A stretch of DNA of 11,045 bases from positions 1 through 11,045 of the forward strand of contig JAHJMH010000076.1 of the NCBI GenBank assembly GCA_018821425.1, given 5' to 3'. The first letter of the stretch is position 1. The number at the start of each line of letters is the position of its first letter. Positions 6,067 through 11,045 of this stretch are shown here, in pieces. The notes under the pieces were generated by a model that saw nothing but the letters and a program-made list of their open reading frames with translations, ran no database searches and was not told the origin of the DNA. Source of the stretch: Nanobdellota archaeon (GTDB taxonomy: Archaea; Nanobdellota; Nanobdellia; Pacearchaeales; GW2011-AR1). The translations under genes were made by a program, and so were the position numbers.

Positions 6067-6663
6067 ATGAAAAAACTTATTTCAAGACACGAGAAAGAAA
6101 AGAATCAGAAAAGGAATCAAGTGGTAGTTGGATTCGCCCTTGTGCTTGTGATGCTTTTTAGTGTTGTAGGATATGCATTCCAATCTGGTTTGAACTCGGG
6201 AGATGATTCAGATAATCAAGGAACAGAGAATTCGGTAACATATAAAGGGGTTGAATTTTCTCAAATAAACGGATTTTGGGTGGCAGGAGGCTTTTCTTTT
6301 AGTTACAATCCTCAAGAGATTGAAAGTTTTTTTCCGAAAGTAAGTAATGATTTAATTGGCGCGGCTTCTTATCAAGACGTGCCACTTTACATTTATTCCG
6401 AAAATACTGATGCGGAAACAGAAATAAGAGCGAACCTTGTTAGAATATCGAGTAAAGTAAACGACGCATGCATCGAAGGAACGGAGTGTCTGGGAGGATT
6501 ACCTCTAAAAACTTGCAACGGAGAAGATAGATTAATTGTAATAAAGGAAGGTACTGAAGGTACTGTTCGACAGGAAAATAATTGTGTGTTTATTGAAGGT
6601 CCAAAAGAAGATATTCTCGCGCTTGCCGACGGATTTTTGTTCAAAATTCTTGAAGTAATTTAG
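6067..6663 (+). CDS. Single-pass membrane protein of unknown function (198 aa), paralogue of the next gene
   Basis: Function not recognised. A basic cytoplasmic N-terminus (1-18) is followed by a membrane helix at about 19-38 and an outer domain. The outer domain begins with a Y-K-G-V-E-F motif (59-64) and ends with a cysteine-containing module: TC at 149-150, LIVIKEGTEGTVRQ, C173-V-F-I-E-G, then an amphipathic helix ILALADGFLFKILEVI. Four cysteines (135, 141, 150, 173) fit two disulfides. The C-terminal pattern resembles conserved hypothetical membrane proteins that I recall from other DPANN genomes. ATG 6067 is preferred over TTG 6052 because the TATA box predicts a leaderless mRNA starting there. 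The neighbouring gene has the same architecture and motifs, so the two probably arose by duplication and may form a complex. Confidence 0.82.
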   Translation: MKKLISRHEKEKNQKRNQVVVGFALVLVMLFSVVGYAFQSGLNSGDDSDNQGTENSVTYKGVEFSQINGFWVAGGFSFSYNPQEIESFFPKVSNDLIGAASYQDVPLYIYSENTDAETEIRANLVRISSKVNDACIEGTECLGGLPLKTCNGEDRLIVIKEGTEGTVRQENNCVFIEGPKEDILALADGFLFKILEVI

Positions 6664-6679
6664 GAATCGTTAGGAATCG
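6660..6679 (+). repeat. 10-bp perfect tandem repeat over a stop codon
   Basis: TTAGGAATCG occurs twice head to tail; the first copy contains the TAG stop (6661-6663) of the upstream gene. The second copy carries another in-frame-independent TAG. It looks like a small tandem duplication; no function is evident. Confidence 0.75.
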
Positions 6680-6718
6680 GCGGAAAGTTAATAAAGTCTT
6701 TGAGGTGTTAATTATTTA

Positions 6719-7387
6719 ATGGCAAAGAAAAAAACTGGGAGAAAAAATAAACCGAAAAGTATAAACGCCGAAGAGAAGATTTCGGTTAAAAGGTCTAAGA
6801 ATGATGACCGAATTCTTACTAACATTTTGATTGCCGCAGGAGTTATCATAATTGCAGGATTTTTGGGGGCCTATTTAACTGGGAGAAATCAGCAGCCGAC
6901 CAGTTTTGAATACAAGGGTGTGAACTTTACAGAGGTAATATTCTGTGACGCAAAGCCGTGTCTTACGACATACAATACGAAGTTGCCTGTGCTCCTCGAC
7001 GGAGAAAGGGCAGAATATAATTTTTATTTTAGGAATGACGCAAGAAAGCTCGAGAGTCAAGTTCCTTTTGAGGGAGAGATTAATCTTAAGAACGAGATGA
7101 ATATGGAGATTACATACGGACTTGCCTGCGAAGGTTATTCTTCTGTAGCGATGGATACTTTTGGGAGAGTATTTGATGTGTTGAAAGTAAAAGTTAACGC
7201 TGGTGAAGATATGACTTGCAAGCCAGCGTCGGAAAAAATGTATGTGACAATTCAAGAAGGGGATGAAACAGTCGTTGAACAAACCGGGGATTCATGTTAT
7301 ACTATAAACATCAAAGGTTGTGAAATATTGAAGGGGACTGAAAGATTTTTAGTTGAAGTTCTTGCAGAAGTTAACAAAGATATCTAA
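6719..7387 (+). CDS. Single-pass membrane protein of unknown function (222 aa), paralogue of the previous gene
   Basis: Function not recognised. A very basic N-terminal 30 residues is followed by a membrane helix at about 33-54 and an outer domain. It shares with its upstream neighbour the Y65-K-G-V-N-F-T motif just after the helix and the C-terminal pattern 'I-x-EG-x-E-x-x-V-x-Q ... C ... I ... IL ... FL-x-x-VL-x-EV'. It adds a YNFYFRNDARKLES segment (100-113) not obvious in the partner. Six cysteines (76, 81, 137, 167, 193, 201) could form three disulfides. ATG 6719 has GAGGTG (6702-6707) 11 nt upstream. A TATA-like TTAATAAA (6688-6695) is also placed for a leaderless start, so it may be read both from its own promoter and with the gene before. 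Its 3' end overlaps the convergent DedA gene by 17 nt. Confidence 0.82.
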   Translation: MAKKKTGRKNKPKSINAEEKISVKRSKNDDRILTNILIAAGVIIIAGFLGAYLTGRNQQPTSFEYKGVNFTEVIFCDAKPCLTTYNTKLPVLLDGERAEYNFYFRNDARKLESQVPFEGEINLKNEMNMEITYGLACEGYSSVAMDTFGRVFDVLKVKVNAGEDMTCKPASEKMYVTIQEGDETVVEQTGDSCYTINIKGCEILKGTERFLVEVLAEVNKDI

Positions 7388-8000
7388 TTTGATTTTTTCT
7401 TTTGAACTTTCTGTAAATTATGACAATCAGGATTGAAATCCCAATTAAAAGTATCGTTATAAATTTCATTATTGTGCTTATGTCAGTATTACCAAGAAAG
7501 TATCCCACTAGAATCAGGATTGCAGTCCATATCGCGGCTCCCAACGCTGTATAAAGAATAAATTTCTTGAAGTTCATTCTCGCGAATCCCGCAGGTAGGG
7601 AAATTAATTGTCTAACGACGAAGATTAGCCTGCCGACAAAAGTTGTAATCTCCCCATAGTTTTCAAAATATTTGTCGGCCTTTCTAAGTTTCGCTTTCGT
7701 TAAGAAAAGAAAACCACCGTATTTGTCTAAGAGAAGATCGACTGCGGTTCTTCCTAAAAAGAAAGCGATGAAATAATTTATGCAGGCACCAACAAGGCTT
7801 CCGAGAAGTCCAAAGAAGAATACAAGAAAAAAATTCATTTCTCCCTGGTAAACGAGGGCACCCGCAGGAATGAGAATTATCTCGCTCGGGAAAGGGAAGA
7901 AAGAACTTTCCAGAGTCATCCCTAAAAAAATTCCAAAGTATCCGAGGTCGTTGATTAAAGATACAATCCAGTTTGTAACAGAAAATAAGAAATTAAGCAT
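7371..8000 (-). CDS. DedA-family (SNARE-associated/VTT domain) membrane protein, 209 aa
   Basis: DedA proteins are polytopic inner-membrane proteins; some members move lipid carriers or phospholipids between leaflets. The diagnostic pieces are present: E31 with PFPSE (36-40) in a re-entrant hydrophobic region, then G123-R124 ... R130-QLISLPAG ... R141-M, followed by GAAIWTAILILVGYFLG. Length is typical. Hydrophobic spans lie at about 22-50, 57-83, 118-137, 149-169 and 178-196, with a basic C-terminal tail. The ATG starts one base after the stop of the archaeosortase-like gene, so the two are almost certainly cotranscribed and probably coupled. The 3' end overlaps the opposing gene by 17 nt. 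A role in supplying or flipping a lipid for surface-protein anchoring is inferred from this placement; the transported lipid is unknown. Confidence 0.88.
   Translation of the reverse strand: MLNFLFSVTNWIVSLINDLGYFGIFLGMTLESSFFPFPSEIILIPAGALVYQGEMNFFLVFFFGLLGSLVGACINYFIAFFLGRTAVDLLLDKYGGFLFLTKAKLRKADKYFENYGEITTFVGRLIFVVRQLISLPAGFARMNFKKFILYTALGAAIWTAILILVGYFLGNTDISTIMKFITILLIGISILIVIIYRKFKRKNQIRYLC
7391..7404 (+). terminator. T-rich terminator candidate within the convergent DedA gene
   Basis: GATTTTTTCTTTTG lies just after the stop of the upstream + strand gene. It would serve as its U-rich terminator while encoding Lys/Arg-rich C-terminal codons of DedA on the other strand. The position is suggestive; the tract is short. 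Confidence 0.4.
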
Positions 8001-8001
8001 T

Positions 8002-8556
8002 TTACTTCTTCAGATGAGAAACCTTGTAGACAGATTTCAAATCAGAGTAAAGAGGGATCTCTTTTATTTTGAACATCTTGACTTCGGCAAACCAGATTCC
8101 GACGACGATGAAAGTGCTCAAGCCATACCAAAAGAAGGAATGGGTCACATCAAAGTAGGACGAGCCAGAAATTGCAAGAGAACTGAGGGCGACAATTCGA
8201 ATTATGTTGAGAATCAAGAATGCGGCGAAAGAAAATAGAATTGCATTAACTCTTGTTTTTATTTTTATTCCCGGAGTTGAAAGATTGAAGATGAGCAGTA
8301 GATAATATGCCGAGCCAGCTATGCATGCGTTTATCAGTTCAATAGGAACGTCGTTTACAAGAAAGGTCGTGCTTGTGAGCATGATGGAATTATAGAAAAG
8401 TCCAAGGATAAAATGGACGGGGTATGCTGTTAATGGTGTGAAAATCTTGTAGAAGAGCCATAAGCCAGGGAATGCAACGGCGACGAGAATAAGATACCTT
8501 AAAATAAGATTTGACAGATTAGGATTTTTTCGAGTCGCTCTTTTTTTATTTACCAT
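8002..8556 (-). CDS. Archaeosortase/exosortase-family transpeptidase (184 aa)
   Basis: Archaeosortases are membrane-embedded cysteine enzymes that remove C-terminal tripartite signals from surface proteins and join the new end to a membrane lipid. The catalytic pattern is intact: C78 in IELINACIAGSAYYLL, R120 in ILNIIRIVAL, and H139 in FDVTHSFFWYG, matching the Cys-Arg-His arrangement of the superfamily. Hydrophobic spans are near 18-40, 46-64, 76-92, 104-127 and 142-160. It is short for the superfamily, as in the reduced archaeal forms; it may belong to the group named for Pacearchaeota, but I cannot assign it. A TATTTAAA box centred about 25 nt before ATG 8556 predicts a leaderless transcript. 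The probable substrate lies two genes upstream on the same strand, and DedA follows at once. Confidence 0.88.
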   Translation of the reverse strand: MVNKKRATRKNPNLSNLILRYLILVAVAFPGLWLFYKIFTPLTAYPVHFILGLFYNSIMLTSTTFLVNDVPIELINACIAGSAYYLLLIFNLSTPGIKIKTRVNAILFSFAAFLILNIIRIVALSSLAISGSSYFDVTHSFFWYGLSTFIVVGIWFAEVKMFKIKEIPLYSDLKSVYKVSHLKK

Positions 8557-8571
8557 AGTCTACAAAGTAAA

Positions 8572-8589
8572 AAATAGTTTAAATAGTTT
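8572..8589 (-). promoter_or_regulatory. Promoter of the archaeosortase gene, built from a 9-bp tandem repeat
   Basis: AAATAGTTT is repeated twice head to tail on the + strand. Read on the - strand, the junction forms TATTTAAA (8585-8578), centred about 25 nt before ATG 8556, so a leaderless mRNA is predicted. The T-rich stretch between box and start is compatible with an archaeal initiator region. Confidence 0.5.
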
Positions 8590-8605
8590 TTTGGGTTTGA
8601 AGAAT

Positions 8606-8851
8606 TTAAGAATAAAAAATTAAATGATAATACAAGAATGGAATTTGACTATGGTTGAGGCTTCTTATTAATTCTTCGGTTGTTTGTCCTGGCTGCATTC
8701 TAATCAGCATGGTGGAGGAATTTTGGTCGGGATGCTCATCACTAATGCATCCCCCATATTTTCTTAAAACTCTAATAAGCCCCTCGTCCTGCTCCTCTGT
8801 TACAGTCCTTTCGTCATAACCTATCTCTACTTCACAAATTGTTTCTTCCAT
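8606..8851 (-). CDS. Small soluble protein of unknown function (81 aa)
   Basis: Not recognised. It is acidic at the N-terminus (MEETICEVEIGYDERTVTEE) with two cysteines (6, 35) and no membrane segment or signal peptide, so it is probably cytoplasmic. The likely secondary structure is alternating strands and helices, with a helix around TEELIRSLN (about 58-66) and a hydrophobic aromatic end FLYYHLIFYS. The ATG lies 15 nt after the stop of the 704-aa surface protein gene on the same strand, with no separate TATA box seen, so it is probably cotranscribed. The archaeosortase gene follows after 49 nt with its own promoter. Position suggests an accessory role with the surface protein or sortase, but nothing in the sequence proves this. 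Confidence 0.6.
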   Translation of the reverse strand: MEETICEVEIGYDERTVTEEQDEGLIRVLRKYGGCISDEHPDQNSSTMLIRMQPGQTTEELIRSLNHSQIPFLYYHLIFYS

Positions 8852-8866
8852 TTTTATTCTTTAGAA

Positions 8867-10981
8867 TTACTTCCTTGCTACTCTAACCGCAACGATGATT
8901 ATGATTATCAGCAAGATTATATTCAAGAGTCCAAAACCCCATAGAGCTGCGTTGTCTCCGATCGCTAGACCAGTAATTCCAAATCCTGATTTGGATTCTA
9001 TGTTAACCGAAACCGCTTGGGTCGCAACAAGGTCTGAGCCAGAGTAAACATTTATGTTAAATTGCTGTGTTCCTGAAGCATCATTTTTCACATTGAACTT
9101 AATGACTCCTTCGCCTGAGCTTTCTGGTGCAATTGTAATTATTGGAGGTACAGAGGAAACATCTGCCCACGATTGATAACCTGTTGGCTCCAAAACTAAG
9201 CTACTTATTTTGCTTCCAGTGTTTTCGAGAGTAACTTTTATAGACATTTCGCTTCCTGCTTTCGCTTCAGATTCAAGGCTCGCTGAAACAAGAATGTCTT
9301 GTGACGATGAACATTTTACGCTAAGATAGGTAACATATCTTGCTTCATTATTTTCATTATTTTCAATAACATCGTTGGTTCCAAGGTCCTTATCATCGTA
9401 AGCAACAAAAGATATTGGGTACTGTGTTTCTTTTGCGTCGCTTGGAATTGTAAAGCTGAAACTTATTGGCTCAGATTCCATTGCTCTGATACCGCGAGTG
9501 AAAGTTAAGGTTTCTCCCAATCCAAGATTGCTATTTGAAACTCTCAAAAAAACTTCGTCGTCGTCTAAGTCATTGTCTCCGATGTTCCAAACATTTGCCG
9601 TAATCTGGGCTGTTTGCCCGCATGATACTGATGAAGGAATTTGAACATCAGTAACGATTATAAATTCCTCGTTTGTTCTTATCTCTATGTCTTGAGATGA
9701 TGAAGTCCCGGTTTTATCCCCATCGAAAGGAGAATCATTGTCATCGACTTCTCCTTCTGCACTTATGAATAATGTGTAATCTTTATTCCCTTCTCTTAAA
9801 TTGTCGGGGTTAACATCAAAGGTTAAGGTTACTCTTTGGCTATCGTCAGAATCAACATCAAATTTATCATTACTCAAATCCATGTCGCCTTCGTCAAGAA
9901 CGCACTTTTTAGATCTCAAATCGTACAAGCATACATTAATTTCTATGTTTTGAATATCCCAGTCTCCATTGTTGTCCACGTCAAACCTAATTTCAACTTC
10001 ATCAAGAGGATACCAGTAGTTTTCGTCGTCTCCAAATCCGTTAAGAGTATTGAACTGAATGTCTGAGATTTCCAATTCGCCTTTGTTGGAACCTTCAAAG
10101 AAGTCTCTCATGGAAGTAAGTATTGAGATTGCTGAAGTTCCGCCATTAGCAGTCGCAGTGAGTACAATCTTGTTTAGACCAAATTCTAATGAATTTAGTG
10201 ATGTTATTCTTGTTACAAGAACAGATGCAGATTCTCCAGCATTAAGGTTAAAGCCAGTATTGTTGAATTCAACACTGTATTCATTTGAAGCAGATAACTG
10301 GATATTTGTCAAATCAATGTTCCCGTTGTTTGTTATTGTGAATGTTGTTTTGTTTGAATCAGAAGGAATTGTTGCTGATGAAATAGAAAATGATGGGTTT
10401 GGAATAAGTACTGTAGAACCTTGTATATCCAGGTCCTTTATGAAGAATCTGCTTGCGGGACCAAATGCAGATCCATAAGCAAACCATCTTAACGTAAGAG
10501 TTTCTCCAGGGCCGACATAAATATTTAGGCTGGCATTAGTGGAAGTCTTCCAAACTGGATCTCCAGAACTACCTGCAACATCATCTTTTATAATCATTGT
10601 TTGTGGAGACGCAAAAGAAGATTGCTTAGAATATCTTAATTCAAAGTTTACCGGACCTGCGATAGATGAAGCATAATCGAAGGCTATGCTAGATATTGTT
10701 AAATTATAATCTGCTTTTGGAGAAATTTTTACTTCAAAATATTTTCCAGTATTCAAAGCTGTTGTCCAACCTGATGCCTGGGCTCTGGCAGCAGTGAAGG
10801 GAAAAGAATCAGAAACACCGTTCAAAGTAAAAGTTCCTGCGTTCACATTTGGAACCACTGTTGTTGCAACACCATCAGTAAGAAATGGCCACTCTGCAAG
10901 TTTCACAGCGCTAACAGAACTTACGACTAACATAAATGTAAAAACACCGAGGGCAAAAAGCATTAATGATTTGTTATTCAT
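8867..10981 (-). CDS. Putative S-layer/surface protein with C-terminal sorting signal (704 aa)
   Basis: Exported, membrane-anchored surface protein. A signal peptide occupies residues 1-25 (SSVSA before VKLAEW). Residues about 28-190 look like a beta-sandwich (YNLTISSIAFDYASSIAGPV, FELRYSK) seen in many secreted proteins. Then come repeated Ig-like/CARDB-like modules, at about 195-290, 303-435 and 440-557, each containing 'NNGN/NNGD/NIGD' turns, and a last one at 562-660. The middle modules are Asp-rich and match proteins annotated as putative S-layer proteins in DPANN archaea. The last 39 residues are a tripartite signal: GFGITGLAIG (666-675), a hydrophobic helix (about 680-699), and a basic tail (R700, R703, K704). 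Four Cys are present (351, 360, 454, 557). A TATA box 26-34 nt before ATG 10981 gives a very short leader. The nearby archaeosortase suggests the tail is processed and lipid-linked. Confidence 0.88.
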   Translation of the reverse strand: MNNKSLMLFALGVFTFMLVVSSVSAVKLAEWPFLTDGVATTVVPNVNAGTFTLNGVSDSFPFTAARAQASGWTTALNTGKYFEVKISPKADYNLTISSIAFDYASSIAGPVNFELRYSKQSSFASPQTMIIKDDVAGSSGDPVWKTSTNASLNIYVGPGETLTLRWFAYGSAFGPASRFFIKDLDIQGSTVLIPNPSFSISSATIPSDSNKTTFTITNNGNIDLTNIQLSASNEYSVEFNNTGFNLNAGESASVLVTRITSLNSLEFGLNKIVLTATANGGTSAISILTSMRDFFEGSNKGELEISDIQFNTLNGFGDDENYWYPLDEVEIRFDVDNNGDWDIQNIEINVCLYDLRSKKCVLDEGDMDLSNDKFDVDSDDSQRVTLTFDVNPDNLREGNKDYTLFISAEGEVDDNDSPFDGDKTGTSSSQDIEIRTNEEFIIVTDVQIPSSVSCGQTAQITANVWNIGDNDLDDDEVFLRVSNSNLGLGETLTFTRGIRAMESEPISFSFTIPSDAKETQYPISFVAYDDKDLGTNDVIENNENNEARYVTYLSVKCSSSQDILVSASLESEAKAGSEMSIKVTLENTGSKISSLVLEPTGYQSWADVSSVPPIITIAPESSGEGVIKFNVKNDASGTQQFNINVYSGSDLVATQAVSVNIESKSGFGITGLAIGDNAALWGFGLLNIILLIIIIIVAVRVARK

Positions 10982-11009
10982 TTTCTTGTGTCATTTTGGA
11001 GTTAATATG

Positions 11010-11018
11010 ATTTATAAA
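11010..11018 (-). promoter_or_regulatory. TATA box of the 704-aa surface protein gene, with upstream inverted repeat
   Basis: On the - strand the sequence is ATTTATAAA read as TTTATAAAT, centred about 33 nt before ATG 10981; transcription would start near 10988 with a leader of about 7 nt. No Shine-Dalgarno precedes the ATG. Just upstream, TTTAG-GTTTT-CTAAA (11021-11035) is a 5-bp inverted repeat that could be an operator or chance. Confidence 0.55.
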
Positions 11019-11045
11019 GATTTAGGTTTTCTAAACTATAGGTTA

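Noticed and set aside
6875..7282. 135-aa open frame on the - strand antisense to the 222-aa membrane protein
   Set aside because: Low-complexity His/Phe/Cys-rich translation typical of antisense frames; the + strand frame has a signal-anchor and a paralogue.
7870..8238. 122-aa + strand open frame across the DedA/archaeosortase junction
   Set aside because: Both genes under it are clearly real on the other strand, and the predicted protein has no coherent features.
9956..9985. EF-hand/dockerin-like calcium loop (DVDNNGDWD, residues 334-342 of the 704-aa protein)
   Set aside because: The string resembles DxDxNGD, but it lies within a predicted beta-rich module where NNGD turns recur, and the flanking helices of an EF-hand are absent; acidic residues may still bind cations.
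10059..10478. 139-aa + strand open frame inside the 704-aa surface protein gene
   Set aside because: Antisense shadow; the - strand protein shows signal peptide, domains and sorting tail in a continuous frame.
1..11045. CRISPR array, tRNA or rRNA genes, insertion sequences, phage genes
   Set aside because: No regularly spaced repeats, cloverleaf, transposase or phage-type proteins were seen on either strand; all large frames belong to envelope-related or regulatory genes.

Overview
The window looks like a chromosomal segment of a small AT-rich archaeon, most likely a DPANN lineage of the Pacearchaeota/Woesearchaeota type. It carries an archaeal S-layer protein with the characteristic N- and C-terminal signatures. 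It also has prepilin-like N-termini, an exosortase/archaeosortase-type enzyme, an HVO_A0114-like winged-helix regulator, archaeal TATA boxes (several placed for leaderless mRNAs) and U-rich terminators. No rRNA, tRNA, CRISPR array or insertion sequence was seen. The lineage call rests on remembered protein family resemblance, not on a marker gene.

Layout. (1) 1-2490, + strand: a tightly packed operon with the 3' end of an unknown gene, then three membrane-anchored, cysteine-containing proteins with class III (prepilin-type) N-termini. A low-molecular-weight phosphotyrosine phosphatase-like gene sits between the first and second of these. Junctions are ATGA or 7-nt overlaps, which suggests translational coupling. 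(2) 2487-2867, - strand: a winged-helix regulator, convergent with the operon (stop codons overlap) and divergent from the S-layer gene. (3) 2868-3339: a 472-bp divergent regulatory region with several perfect palindromes, two candidate TATA boxes for the S-layer gene, a long GC-rich leader with predicted hairpins, and a 57-codon small ORF ending one base before the S-layer ATG. (4) 3340-5973: an 877-aa S-layer protein followed by a T-rich terminator. (5) 6067-7387: two paralogous single-pass membrane proteins of unknown function. (6) 10981-7371, - strand: a 704-aa putative S-layer/surface protein with a C-terminal sorting signal, a small unknown protein, an archaeosortase-like enzyme and a DedA-family membrane protein.

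How the genes may work together (inference). Nearly everything here concerns the cell envelope. The 877-aa protein has a signal peptide, 15 N-glycosylation sequons and no membrane anchor, so it is the probable lattice subunit. The 704-aa protein ends in a GITG-type motif, a transmembrane helix and a basic tail. It lies beside an archaeosortase, the expected arrangement for an enzyme and its substrate, and could be the membrane-linked partner of the lattice. DedA starts one base after the archaeosortase and could move a lipid used in anchoring. The prepilin-like trio could form a surface filament or a small secretion-type complex. Every complete exported or single-pass membrane protein in the window has an even number of cysteines, consistent with disulfide-stabilised outer domains.
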